64,000 nt of DNA from Batillaria attramentaria (taxonomy: Eukaryota; Mollusca; Gastropoda; Batillariidae): positions 279,501-343,500 of the forward strand of contig JACVVK020000153.1 in the NCBI GenBank assembly GCA_018292915.2. Reading direction: 5' to 3'. The position numbers were made by a program, and so were the translations under genes. Below are positions 11,375 through 21,382 of the stretch, one piece after another. Position 1 is the first letter of the stretch. Each line of letters begins with the position of its first letter. Under the pieces are notes generated by a model that was given only the letters and a program-made list of their open reading frames with translations, was not told the origin of the DNA and did not search any database.

Positions 11375-11822
11375 CAACAACAACAACAACAACAACAACA
11401 GAAAAACAACCACATTCCTTACAAACATATATACGTGTACCTTAATTCTGCCGGGGAGCCGGGGTAGCCGAATGGTAGATCGTTGGACTCTCAATGCTCA
11501 GATAAGTCGTGAGTTCGAATCCCGGCTGGGGCCGAATATTTATACTGGCCTTTTCCTCGCTGCCCCGTCTGTGATATCTCCCTTCCATGGTTGAAAAGGG
11601 CGTGAAAGTCCCAAACACCCACCCACCTCTCTCTGTCTGCCGAAGGAGACGTTTCCCATCAGTCAGAGCCCTTTTCACTTGTTCATGTGTTGTGTAGGTG
11701 TGGGCAAATTTGTTTCCGGACAAACAACAGACACGTGTATGTATTTGTTTTTCTTTTTCTCTTTTCTGTCTGTCCAGATCTCCACCCTTCCTCTTACAAC
11801 CATGACCCCCTGTGATGGCTGA
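5786..11822 (+). CDS. Unit B: RING/B-box/coiled-coil protein with C-terminal NHR
   Basis: Predicted E3 ubiquitin ligase of TRIM (RBCC) type with a Neuralized homology repeat in place of the usual C-terminal domain, about 561 residues. Coding exons are 5786-6949, 9181-9324, 10218-10370, 11084-11263 and 11778-11822, all phase 0. RING: C13, C16, C28, H30, C33, C36, C49, C52 (C3HC4). B-box 1: C96 to H132. B-box 2: C153, H156, C165, H168, C173, C176, H181, C184. Coiled coil is about 186-280. The NHR is about 389-561. The start is MATASV: ATG lies 13 bases after a ctgttcag acceptor, and in-frame codons upstream are intronic. A SINE sits in intron 2 and a 24-copy minisatellite in intron 1. Every frame is intact. 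RING recruits an E2; the NHR should select targets. An immune role is inferred, not shown. Confidence 0.8.
7137..8592 (+). repeat. 61-bp minisatellite, about 24 copies, intron 1 of unit B
   Basis: The unit starts 'attgtaccgcttggacacat' and ends 'cagtagtgtctaat'. Copies differ at a few sites, for example cgc/cgt ttgg and tataac/tatgac. Shorter arrays lie in the same intron of D, G and, as one copy, E. Confidence 0.95.
8593..9180 (+). other. Rest of intron 1, unit B
   Basis: Unique-looking intron sequence shared with the other units, with no open frame conserved between them. It ends in the acceptor gtgcag. Confidence 0.6.
9181..9324 (+). CDS. Unit B NHR exon 2
   Basis: 48 codons, acceptor gtgcag|ACG, donor GAG|gtaaga. 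The variable patch after AERAR reads WLFG. Confidence 0.78.
9746..9899 (-). mobile_element. tRNA-derived SINE, family 1, in intron 2 of unit B
   Basis: Antisense copy: B-box complement 'ggattcgaactcacga' and A-box complement 'ctcaaccattcggccatccc'. It is flanked by the direct repeat ATGGCAGGGA (9738-9747 and 9900-9909), a target-site duplication. The poly-G run at its left edge may derive from its tail. A copy at the same site occurs only in unit F. Confidence 0.85.
9965..10051 (+). promoter_or_regulatory. Pair of TGACGTCA palindromes, intron 2 of unit B
   Basis: Perfect CRE octamers at 9965-9972 and 10044-10051. The pair recurs in intron 2 of A, D, E, F and, with one copy damaged, G. Confidence 0.45.
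10218..10370 (+). CDS. Unit B NHR exon 3
   Basis: 51 codons, acceptor ctatag|GTA, donor GAA|gtaaga. Contains LLCGVTVGDPATLTLPS. The variable positions read PSGTRGW and TIGRNF. Confidence 0.78.
10826..11083 (+). repeat. Local duplication of the exon 4 acceptor region, unit B
   Basis: About 127 bp ending in 'gaccCAGACGGACAG' (cag at 10954-10956) is repeated and ends in the real acceptor at 11083. This leaves a decoy acceptor with the first bases of exon 4. No other unit has it. Confidence 0.7.
11084..11263 (+). CDS. Unit B NHR exon 4
   Basis: 60 codons, acceptor gacacag|ACG, donor AAG|gtagac. The variable segments read KSLRGLPEE and FFNVCYEITK; the core VGVLVDTANSLHLYVDG is unchanged. Confidence 0.82.
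11311..11400 (+). repeat. (AC)n and (AAC)n microsatellites in intron 4, unit B
   Basis: AC run 11311-11372 then AAC/CAA run to 11400, about 47 bases after the exon 4 donor. Confidence 0.95.
11452..11625 (+). mobile_element. tRNA-derived SINE, family 1, in intron 4 of unit B
   Basis: Same element and position as in the other units: head with TAGCCGAATGGTAGATCG and GAGTTCGAATCCCGGC. Confidence 0.85.
11778..11822 (+). CDS. Unit B NHR exon 5 (last coding exon)
   Basis: Fourteen codons and TGA, ISTLPLTTMTPCDG. It is three codons longer than in other units because of a small indel. The indel closes the alternative frame early, which supports the phase 0 reading. Confidence 0.6.
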   Translation: MSTLPLTTMTPCDG

Positions 11823-11951
11823 AGAAGATCACCCGGAGCCACGATGGCTTAGTGGGTCCTTCCAGTTGTCAACCCGCAAAGAGATATTGTGCAAGTAACG
11901 GGGAGACAACTCGTCCATAATTTTAAGCCAGCTTCTGAACTGCACACAAGA

Positions 11952-11997
11952 GCTAGCAGCCGACAGAGGAATGAGGGGGTAGGTGGTCGCTGCTAGC
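11952..11997 (+). promoter_or_regulatory. Conserved 3'UTR stem-loop, unit B
   Basis: GCTAGCAGCCGAC pairs with GTCGCTGCTAGC with one bulged C. Confidence 0.5.
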
Positions 11998-12047
11998 ATT
12001 GCCAGAAAGAGGAACATTGGAATCTGTGTAATTTTATCTCACACATT

Positions 12048-12860
12048 ATTGTATTGTATTGTATTGTATTGTATTGTATTGTATTGTATTGTATTGTATA
12101 TAGTCCAGGACATAAAATGGTCCTAAGCGTGTAGCATTTAGTGAGGAAGTGACAAAGCCACCAGCGTACGTCTACAAAGCAGGCACGTTATGCTAGGGGG
12201 GTCCGGGGGTATGTTTTTTTTTTTTAAATTAGACAAAAATCTGTGTAATTTTGTCCGTTTTGACATGAGTTTAGGTGCTTCAGCGTGAGTAAACACTTTC
12301 TTGTTGAGGAAAATGTTTAAAATTAGACTAAAATCTGTACAGTTGGTATGTTATTTGTTCAAAAATAGCTTAAAATGTGTGTAGTTTGGGTCATGTTTGT
12401 ATGATTTGAATTCAAATCTGTTCAGTTTGCTCCGGCTGGGGCCAGATATTTGTGCTGGCGTTTTCATCATTGCCCCGTCTTTCATATCACCCGTATATGG
12501 TGGAAAAGGACATTAAACGCCCAAACCCCCACCCCACCCACTCCTCCCTGTTCAATTTGGTGCATTTTGCCATGATTTGTAAGTGCTTCAGAGCGGGAAA
12601 CACATACTATTAGGAGAGGAAATTTTTTTCCCAAATATGGAAAAATCCGTCCAAAAGTGGAAGATTTTAAGTTCTGATAGTCCCATTATTGTATTGTATT
12701 GTATTGTATTGTATTGTATTTTACTTTTCTGTAGTCCCATTATTGTATTGTATTGTATTGTATTGTATTGTATTGTATTGTATTGTATTGTATTGTATTG
12801 TATTGTACTTTTCTGCAGTCCCATTATTGTATTGTATATTTTCTATAGTGCCATTATCGT
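12048..12860 (+). repeat. Spacer after unit B: (TATTG)n tracts, shared block, SINE fragment
   Basis: TATTG tracts at 12049-12098 and 12687-12840 are tails of family 2 SINEs. A block at 12098-12215 (including 'gttatgctaggggggtccgg') recurs at 30886-31003 after unit D. A 5'-truncated family 1 SINE lies at 12430-12530. No gene is seen. Confidence 0.6.
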
Positions 12861-13099
12861 GGAAAGGGAAGTGCTAATGTAAGAAGAAATGGTTGCTTTT
12901 TGTTTGATTTGTTACTGTGCTCTGTATAGATGTGGACGAGGAGACAGAAGTGTATATATATATGCCTCAATGCGAATAGTTTGTTGCTGTTGCTGACGTG
13001 TTCATATCACAGACCACCTGTAGCCATACGTATATCTACACATACATGCCTGTACCCCCTGATGAGGTTTCTGGAAATTAAAACAAAAAACAAACCTGA

Positions 13100-13436
13100 A
13101 ACTGGAAATTCGAGCTGCATCCCCGGTGGATAGCGCGTCGCCGTAATACGTTGCCACCCAGTTTTTCCTTTCTTTCTTTTCCCATCATGCATAGCGTGCG
13201 ATTGTTTTTCCACTCTCCTCTCCCGTATGAAATGGGATCTTTAACCTGCACACTTGATCTTGTGCGTCCGCGTGAACATGAAAGCCAGACAGGCATCGTG
13301 AAAGAGTCTGCACATGAATTTTACTCGAGTTAGAAGGAGAAAAATCCTCCCAAATTCCTGCCCACCGGAGAATCGAACCATGCGGATCAGGATCCGAAGT
13401 CGGATGCTTTAACCACTAGACCAAATCTCCTGTGTC
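13100..13436 (-). mobile_element. tRNA-derived SINE, family 2
   Basis: The - strand head has GGTCTAGTGGTTAAAGCATC and GGTTCGATTCTCCGG, and the body has 'aaagatcccatttcatacgg'. It is truncated before the pentanucleotide tail. Confidence 0.78.
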
Positions 13437-13524
13437 ATTTTCCGTAATTAATCAAAACGGCGCATCGCTATTGTGTGTCACATTATCATGATCATTATTA
13501 CGCCTAGTGATTTTGATGTAATAT

Positions 13525-13890
13525 AGAATACTTTATTAATCTCGAGAGGGAAATTGATCCTCTGTCTCACATAAGCAACAAACATATTCATACAAAAGTC
13601 TACAAAGATAACATTTTTTTAATGAGTTAAAACATAAAGTTTTCTTTATCATTATTCGTCTTTTTGTTAGATCGAAACATACATACAGGACAACATTACA
13701 TACATAAGGTACATAATAATATTGTCCATTCAACAGTTCTCAAAACCTCGTACCCATGTACATTTACACAAGACACAAGCGAGTACACACACACACACAA
13801 CCATGTTGTCCGTTTTGTTACGGTGCAGCTCCATCTTCTGTTTTTACCCATCTCTTCCTTGAAGATTATAGAATCATTGTATTATTACGG
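13525..13890 (-). mobile_element. 3' end of a non-LTR retrotransposon, upstream of unit C
   Basis: On the - strand it ends 'aatttccctctcgagattaataaagt', the hairpin-plus-AATAAAG ending typical of CR1/L2-type LINEs. A matching copy is at 32212-32590 upstream of E. No reverse transcriptase remains. The 180-codon + frame here is an artefact of 3'UTR sequence. Confidence 0.6.
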
Positions 13891-14689
13891 AAGAAAATTG
13901 CTTTTCAGCCTTCATTATTTGTGTTATAAATTTCATATCGTTCATCTGTGTTTCTTGTTTTCAATCATTGTCAGAGCGTATTCCATGATCTTTGTTCAGA
14001 GTGTACGTGAAAGACCGCTACCCTCTCCGCTCTACCGTCCCATGCATGAGACGACACATATATTACACATAATACCCGCAGTGCCAAAAAAAAATGACAC
14101 CAACACAGTGTCAACTGCTGTCAGGTATTTTGTACAAGTTTGTATTAAAAGCAATGGAACTTTAGCACTTCGACCAGAAACAAAATCTCCGGAAAAAAAG
14201 AATTAAAGCTTTACAGGAATCACTCAAGCGAAAGGCCTTAACTGTCGTCTGGCATATCACCAGTAGTATGTACAAACCTTCTCAGAGGGAAAAGTGGTCA
14301 GTCCGGCACTGACTTGCCATGGGGGGGGGGGGGAGGGTGGGCGATTGGGGGGTGGGGGGGGGGCGGGCCACGAATGGAGACATGAAAGACATGAAAACAA
14401 GCTAAAACTTCAACAATCAATCAAGCATAACACCATAGCAAATTCCAACACCAAGAAAATCCTGGATCGCAATTTCAGTTATTGTCAATTAGCCGTATGT
14501 GTGCTGACATGATACGCTCCGTAAACAACCCATAATATCCTATTGTCACCAATGTTACATTAACCACACGAACTGCATGTCGTCAAGGCGTCCAGTATAG
14601 CGCCCTTCCAAAGCATTCACGCGCGTGTAGTCTCGACAGCGCAGATGTTAGGTTAACTGACGGTAAACGGTATTATTTATCGTTTGCCA

Positions 14690-14920
14690 CTAACCCATCT
14701 ACGCCATCGAGGTTACACGCCGTCGAGCGGAAGAGTTCTCGCCCCTCACTTGCGGAAGACGACTCACCAAGCCGACCCGGCAGTGACACAGGGACAACAA
14801 TAAACTGTTACTACCGTGATCCGCCGTTTCCTGTGTACTGGCAGTCACAGCAACGACATTTGATAAAGAAGACTGTGGAACACTTGTATCCTGTGTACCC
14901 GTATAACAACAGTAGGAAGG
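14690..14920 (+). other. Probable 5'UTR exon of unit C (left edge unknown)
   Basis: Ends 'agtaggaagg|gtaagtca', a consensus donor, and is preserved in unit E (end at 34327). It is followed by a ~1-kb intron to the acceptor ttctgttcag at 15960. Confidence 0.45.
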
Positions 14921-15120
14921 GTAAGTCAGTAGCGATAATTATGTCGATACAGCAACACGTCTCCATGTTGTGCTTTTTCGTTTTTTCATTGTACCCCCCC
15001 CCCCCCCTTCACTGACGCCAGCCACACCGCCCACCGCCAATTGCCAGCCGTCTGACGGGATTTAAGGAGTGTTACACGCCATCGTGTTGTAAGGCATTTA
15101 TAGTGTGTAACACACGGCCG

Positions 15121-15483
15121 CTAAATCACTGTGCTGTGTTGGGGAGTTCTCCGTTTACCGTTGACTCCCGTGTTCGTGCGAGTCGGACGAGGGGACGTCA
15201 CTGCTGGTAAAGGCAGTCGTTTCGAATATGGTATTATGTCCCTTGCGCCTGATCTGTTCAGCAGTGTAGCGTTTATGTACAGGACCTCACCATAATCAAA
15301 CGCTACATCAGAGTCGTACAGACTACTCCGGTCTGACGTTCTATCATGCTCAGCAGGACTAGACCAGTGTTTCCCCCGCTGACAGCAGGATGTTCTGATA
15401 GACTCCACTAGGCAGCACGTGACTCGAGGCCAAAGCCCCACCGTCCCTTTACGACTCCGAGTCTGGCAAAACAGTACGTCCAT
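15121..15483 (-). other. Antisense 120-codon open frame in the 5' intron of unit C
   Basis: An open frame that also survives upstream of E (34527-34889), with a single residue changed (G to E). No domain is recognised. There are charged segments and a few cysteines but no clear signal peptide. Because the duplication is recent, conservation alone is weak evidence of coding. Confidence 0.2.
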
Positions 15484-15973
15484 GACATCATCATTGTATG
15501 TGAAAAACGGATGATTTCAAGATGAAAGAGATTCATTGACGAAATGGTCTTTTTCCTCAAATGACATCAACTGATTTTAAGATTTCTGCCCATGTGTCAG
15601 TCATATCAAACTACGCGTGCTCAGTTCCCTCGTTGTCGTGTCGGGTAAAAAGTGTACCAGACCATACCATGTGTTGTGCTCATAATGCCGCGGGTCGCGA
15701 TTGGCTGAATTCTGGGGGCTCGGCCCTTTTGATTGACAGGACTGCAGTCGTCCATTACAAGAAAAACGAAAACACTCACAGTTATCTATACTGTCATCAA
15801 GTTCCGGGCTTTATTTTTTCTCTCTCCCTTCTTTCATTATTCTTCGTATCCACCCACATCCTTACTGTATTGATCACTAAATGTCAGCATGCTTATTCGA
15901 ACGATGAAAACAAGCATTATTATCACTTTTCTCTTACAACCTTCACCGTTTTCTGTTCAGGTTATCCACCAGC

Positions 15974-17391
15974 ATGGCGACTGCTTCAGTTCAGCCCAGT
16001 GATACAGAGTGTCCTGTTTGTCATGAGAATTTCTCCACCCCTAAAATCCTTCCCTGCGCCCACCTTCTGTGTCGTCACTGTCTGGTGACGTGGTTGAACT
16101 CTGACGCTGATGCACAGTGCCCTCTGTGTCGTGACGTCATTGCTGACGCGACAGAGAGGGCCGGTAAATCCTGTGACGACATCGCTGACTCGCTGCCTAC
16201 CGACCTGGCCATGGAGGCTAGGGTGGAGTGTGCGGCCATTCTCAGCAAGGATCACGTGTGTAGCGGATGCGATACCACGCCGGCCATGTCTGTCTGTCTC
16301 AACTGTGGCGACATGATGTGTATTGTCTGCACCAAAACGCACAAGAAATTCTCAATGTCAAAACATCATGATGTGGAACACCTGGCCACCATGACTGCAG
16401 AACGTTTGGCTGCCAACCGCCGCTTGTCCTGCTCCGTGCACAATGACAAGTCAAGTCAAGTCAAGTCAAGTCAAAGTTTATTTCAAAACCCCGTTGGGGG
16501 TACATGAAACTAGAAATTAACATACATCAAGCTCACCACACCGACCAACATACATCATAGTCATTCGCACACTGTGACACGTATTGCAGGACTCACACAT
16601 ACATACATACATACTACGTACAAATATATAAATAGACATAATGGAATGGAATGGAATGGGATGGGGTGTGCCTAATACACATACCTACATGCATAACAGG
16701 CGAACAGGCCAAGCTCTACTGCCCCACCCACGGGGCCGCCATCTGCCACCTGTGCGCCACATCCAAGCACCGCGCATGTCCGGAAGTGACGGAGCTGGAG
16801 GAGAAATTGCAGGAGGCGCGTGCAATGCTGGCGGAGCTGGCGGCCACACTGAAGGTCGGAGAGAGCAAGCTGGAGAGGGCGATCAGCGAGTTGAATCAGT
16901 ATCTGGTGGACATGGAGAAAACAACACAGGCTGCCCTGGCCGACATTGACCGCAAGTGTGACTGTTTGCAGAGTTGCGTGGAGGCTTGTCGCAAGCGTAT
17001 GAAGGAACTTGCTAAGGGGGCTAACTGTGAGGCCAAGAAAATGGTAGAAGAAACAAAATCGGTTTTCATGAAGCGACGTGGGCGAGTGACGTCACACTGG
17101 CGACTGGTGGATCGCGTTGGAGACAGGATGCCCCGTGTGTGTGGTGTCAGCGACATGACCTCCACGCTCCACACTCGCGTAAAAGGCATTGACCTCAGCG
17201 TGACCTTGCCTGCCGAATTGAAGGTCGTTTCTAAGAAAACTGTTGTGATCGACGAGAAGGCGCTGGCCCGTATTGAACGTGAACTGTCCCAACTAGGCCA
17301 GCTGAGTGTGACGCCCGCTGTGAAAGTTGCTTCAACTCCATCCGCCCCAGGAGTGACAGGAGACATGGCCGCTTCACAGGCTGTGGGTCAG
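15974..17391 (+). pseudogene. Unit C exon 1, interrupted
   Basis: The left part (15974-16447) encodes RING, B-box 1 and the start of B-box 2. The right part (16702-17391) encodes the rest of B-box 2, coiled coil and linker, and ends at GTGGGTCAG|gtaaca. Confidence 0.82.
16448..16701 (-). mobile_element. 3' fragment of a non-LTR element inserted in B-box 2 of unit C
   Basis: It starts with (AAGTC)n on the + strand, then 'aaagtttatttcaaaacccc', and later holds (CATA)n and (TGGAA)n. On the - strand this is a LINE/SINE 3' end with a short-unit tail. AACAGGC occurs at its right edge and in the adjacent host sequence. The left comparison is with unit E, which reads straight from 'cacaatcac' to 'gaacaggcc'. 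Confidence 0.65.
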
Positions 17392-17502
17392 GTAACACAA
17401 TCGTCTAATAATAGTGATGATTTTACTGATGTAGGAGGCGCAACTCACTAACGCCATTTAGTTCTAGGTTTTAGTTTTATGACAAGTCACGAGTCGTCGG
17501 CG

Positions 17503-17564
<62 letters not shown>

Positions 17565-18116
17565 TTCCGACATCTCTTAGATTCACAAAACCATTCTGAG
17601 TTGTTTTTGGTATTGTCTGATATTGTACCGCTTGGATACAATCTGATGTATAAAGTGACAGCGTACAGCAGGCTTGCACTGAGCCAACAGAATTTCTCTG
17701 TCTGTAGTAATGTTGCAATTTTCCTGCTTAGTGAAAGGGGCTAATGCTACCATCTTTATTCTAACAGATCGTTCTGGGGTGTGTTCTTGGTATCTATCGT
17801 CACACCTAGTGTAACAACAGATTTCGAATTTGAAGTTCGACCGCTCGCGCAAAGTGTAACCAACACTGTATCGCATTAAGAGCTGTACTAATCAAGATAG
17901 AGTATTTCGAGCGTACAAGCGCACTCACGATCGAAACTGTTTCAAAACTGACATTTATAAGATGGCTAAAAAAAATACGGAATTAGCCCGTCTAATCAAA
18001 GTTCAAGGTTGTTGAGTTTTCCTTCTTGTGAAACATACTGCTTCTACGTTGACTTTTTAACGGCATGCAACCATCCGATGAGGAGTTTGATATTACCAGA
18101 CGGTCGTGATGTGCAG

Positions 18117-18257
18117 ACGACAAGCTGGCGATTCCACACGAACCACGGGAATAACATCGTGCTGAGTAACAACCAGCAGACGGCGGAGAGAGTCAGGGGG
18201 GATATTGACGCCATCGTGATTTCCAGTGAGGCCATGACGACAAATACACTGTATGAG
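18117..18257 (+). CDS. Unit C NHR exon 2
   Basis: 47 codons, donor GAG|gtaaga. The variable patch reads GDI. Confidence 0.75.
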
Positions 18258-18545
18258 GTAAGATTATTAATAATCCTGATATCACTGCTGTGTGGACAGT
18301 GCTGTATGTCGTGCGACTGTTCCGCCAGTACTCGTGAGTAGGTCCCAACTGTAAGAAAAAACTTTGATAAAATAGCAGTGTTGATGTTCTTTCTGACAAA
18401 AAAAAGTATTTAACAGCTATACTGTTGTTTTTATTGTCTCCAACGTGACAACGGGCTTGCAGGCTACATGTTCATTATATCAGAGACAATTATCTTTAGG
18501 ATTCTGTCGGCGCATATTCAAGTGATGTGTGTTGTATCTCTATAG

Positions 18546-18704
18546 GTACGACTGGATGTAGTGAAAGAAGACACACACTTGAGGACCCTGTTTTGTGGTG
18601 TGACTGTCTTAGACCCAGCAACCCTCACCCTGCCCTCGCGTACTAGTGGATGGAAAGAGGCCGTTACGATTGGACCGTTTTTTGTTTGGAGTTACGGTGT
18701 GGAA
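18546..18704 (+). CDS. Unit C NHR exon 3
   Basis: 53 codons, donor GAA|gtaagg. The segment after VRLDVVK is expanded (EDTHLRTLF). The other variable positions read PSRTSGW and TIGPFF. Confidence 0.75.
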
Positions 18705-18982
18705 GTAAGGGGCTTGTGGTATGAGTATAATCACTAATAATGCCGTCTTTACCGGTAATTAGGGAATCACACGTGGTGTGACTGAGGTGAATTCCTGGAC
18801 TAACTGATTTGTACCGGTCTGCGTGACATTGCAACGTTTGATTAGAAAATTAAATCGGGCGGTCTGTATTTAGCTTTTTCCTTTCGGATGTTGAATGTCT
18901 AACATGTGAAGCCGGAATGGCGTTGCGCTTCTTACAAGTATTTATTATACATTATATCAACACAATCAAAAGTTCACCGATT

Positions 18983-19312
18983 ATAATAATAATAATAATG
19001 ATGATGAGTATTGTATAGGCGCTTTACCCAATTTCATAAATCGGCTCAAAGCACCGCGAACTGAACCCAACACGCACGCTCACGTGAATCACACGCATTC
19101 TCTCACACACTGGACATAAACACATAAGAATCACGTGGTGCGAAGGGTCAGCTCAGCTATTTGAATTTCGGATTTAAGAATTGCATTTATTTTTTTCAAA
19201 TTTGGTGGGCTGAACATTTCCAAAGCAGAGGGGGAGGAAACCGGAGGAGCCGGAGAGAACCCCCGACGGTCGGCCCGAATGAACGGTGCCACATACGATT
19301 ATCAGATAATCA
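18983..19312 (-). mobile_element. 5'-truncated SINE, family 4, in intron 3 of unit C
   Basis: On the - strand it contains 'gttctctccggctcctccgg', 'gggtaaagcgcctatacaat' and an (ATT)n tail. It is flanked by CGATTAT on both sides, a target-site duplication. A separate insertion of the same family is in intron 2 of unit D, and a copy with the tRNA head is at 22353. Confidence 0.75.
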
Positions 19313-19398
19313 TAGTTTTTACGTTTATGTTGTTCTGAGTTTGGTTGATTTTATCGTCTAGCATGTACTGATACACAATTGATTATATTTTGACACAG

Positions 19399-19578
19399 AC
19401 GGACAGTACCGTAGGAATGTCACTAGTCGGTGTGCGTGAGGGAAGCCGTGTCGGGGTGCTAGTGGACACCGCCAACAGTCTCCACCTGTATGTGAACGGA
19501 CAGCACCAGGGAGTGGCCGCCAGGAACATCCGTCACCCGTGTCACGCTTTGTTCACTGTCCATTACGATATCTTAAAG
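19399..19578 (+). CDS. Unit C NHR exon 4
   Basis: 60 codons, donor AAG|gtagag. The variable segments read MSLVGVREG and LFTVHYDILK; LYVNG replaces LYVDG. Confidence 0.8.
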
Positions 19579-19624
19579 GTAGAGCCTAATCCTGTTGCTG
19601 ATTTCTGAGTTACATACACAAAGT

Positions 19625-19710
<86 letters not shown>
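19625..19710 (+). repeat. (AC)n microsatellite in intron 4, unit C
   Basis: AC run about 46 bases after the exon 4 donor. Confidence 0.95.
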
Positions 19711-19713
<3 letters not shown>

Positions 19714-19766
19714 CCAACAACAAAACCACATTCCTTACAAACATATATATACGTGTAGCTTAATTC

Positions 19767-19940
19767 TGCCGGGGAGCCGGAATAGCCGAATGGTAGAGCG
19801 TTGGACTCTCAATGCTCAGATAAGTCGTGAGTTTGAATCCCGGCTGGGGCCGAATATTTATTCTGGCCTTTTCCTCGCTGCCCCGTCTGTCATATCTACC
19901 TTCCGTGATGGAAGAGGACGTTAAAGTCCCAAACACCCAC
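19767..19940 (+). mobile_element. tRNA-derived SINE, family 1, in intron 4 of unit C
   Basis: Orthologous to the copies in the other units. Confidence 0.85.
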
Positions 19941-20095
19941 CCACCTCTCTCTGTCTGCCGAAGGAGGCGTTTCCCATCAGTCAGAGCCATTTTCACTTGT
20001 TCAGGTGTTGTGTAGGTGTGGGCAAATTTGTTTCCGGACAAACAGCAGACACGTGTATGCATTTGTTTTTCTTTTTCTGTTTTCTGTCTGTCCAG

Positions 20096-20131
20096 ATCTC
20101 CACCCTTCCTCTTACAACCACGACTACCTGA
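20096..20131 (+). CDS. Unit C NHR exon 5
   Basis: Eleven codons and TGA, ISTLPLTTTTT, after tgtccag. Confidence 0.58.
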   Translation: MSTLPLTTTTT

Positions 20132-20267
20132 TGGCTGAAGAAGAGCACCCGGAGCCACGATGGCTCAGTGGGTCCTTTCAGTTGTCAACCCGCAACGAAA
20201 TATTGTCCAAGTAACGGGGAGACAACTCGTCGGTAATTCTAAGCCAGCTTCTGAACTGCACACAAGA

Positions 20268-20313
20268 GCTAGCAGCCGACAGAGGAATGAGGGGGTAGGT
20301 GGTCGCTGCTAGC
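20268..20313 (+). promoter_or_regulatory. Conserved 3'UTR stem-loop, unit C
   Basis: Same 12-bp arms as in unit B. Confidence 0.5.
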
Positions 20314-20617
20314 ATTGCCAGAAAGTGGAATATCGGAATTTGATTCATTTTATTCTATACATCAGTGTTTGGCTGCTGGATTTTGTGTGTGCATTTTAAA
20401 GCATTTCTAGCGTGTCATGCGCAGCGCTGTGTTTCATAGGAATATATACCATAGTCTTTGGACTCCGTCTCTGTACTGTGTAGCCTAAAATGTTTCACCC
20501 TGGATAATATGTTAGTGGAGACTGCTCTACGACATTTACCCCCCAAACAGTTGCTGTCTTTTTTATCATGATGCGTACGCGTAGTGCCGAAATTCTACAC
20601 TTCCATGAAAACAAATA

Positions 20618-21080
20618 TTGTATTGTATTGTATTGTATTGTATTGTATTGTATTGTACCATTATCGTGGTAAGGAGTGAGTGGGGGGGGGGGGGGGAGAG
20701 TGAGCCAGGATAGCCGAACGGTAGAGCGTTGAACTTTTATTGCTCGGGTGGTGTGTTCGAATCCCGGCTCGGGTCAAATATTCGTGTTTGCCTTTGTCTC
20801 GTTGCTCCGTCTTTGATATTACCCATATGTGGTGGAAAAGGACGTAAAACTCCTAAACACCCCCCCCCCCCCCACACACACACACACACACACACACACC
20901 CTCGGAGTAAAGAAAATTCGAGCTGCTCCATCGACCCCCCCCCCCCCCCCCCACGAATCTGCACATGAATTTTACTTGAGTTGGTAGGGATAAAATTCCT
21001 GCCCACCGGAGATTCGAACCAAGCAGTTCAGGATCCGAAGTCGAATGCTTTAACCACTCGACCCAATCCCCTGTCTCATT
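20618..21080 (+). mobile_element. SINE cluster after unit C
   Basis: A (TATTG)n tract (20618-20655) belongs to a family 2 tail. A family 1 SINE (+, 20703-20865) has 'tagccgaacggtagagcg' and 'gttcgaatcccggc'. A family 2 head on the - strand spans 20945-21078. Poly-C/CA runs lie between them. Confidence 0.75.
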
Positions 21081-21289
21081 TTCCGTAATTAATCAAATCG
21101 GCGCATCGCTGTTGTGTGTCACATTATCATGATCATTATTACGCCGAGTATGTAATACCGACCTGACGGTGTGTTAAGCCTTATATGATCATTTGTCTCT
21201 TATGTGGGTTTCTGCTCACCATGTTGTGTTGTGCACGTTGTATTGTTTCAATAAAAGAATATTTGTCCATACGCTTAGTTCTGGACAAC

Positions 21290-21290
21290 A

Positions 21291-21380
<90 letters not shown>
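21290..21380 (+). repeat. (TG)n microsatellite
   Basis: Follows 'tttcaataaaagaatatttg' as in the other spacers. Confidence 0.95.

Positions 21381-21382
<2 letters not shown>

Larger units (their letters stand above)
13525..15973 (+). repeat. Segmental duplication upstream of unit C, matched upstream of unit E
   Basis: Nearly identical to 32212-35372 apart from insertions in the E copy. It contains the 5'UTR exon, G-runs at 14323-14363 and the 5' intron. It shows that C and E share a recent ancestor that includes the promoter. Confidence 0.85.
15974..20131 (+). pseudogene. Unit C: RBCC-NHR gene with first coding exon split by an insertion
   Basis: Same plan as unit B. Exon 1 runs 15974-17391 but holds 254 foreign bases (16448-16701) just after the start of B-box 2. 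Read through, the frame closes at 16507 after about 177 codons, leaving RING, B-box 1 and the first two B-box 2 ligands. On either side of the insert the coding sequence is undamaged, and NHR exons 18117-18257, 18546-18704, 19399-19578 and 20096-20131 are open and in phase. The break is therefore recent. The locus could make a truncated RING protein, or its NHR exons could be spliced to an upstream RING exon. Intron 2 is shortened here and lacks the paired CRE octamers. Confidence 0.75.

Noticed and set aside
13664..14206. 180-codon open frame upstream of unit C
   Set aside because: It spans a LINE 3' end and flanking sequence and is broken in the duplicate upstream of E.
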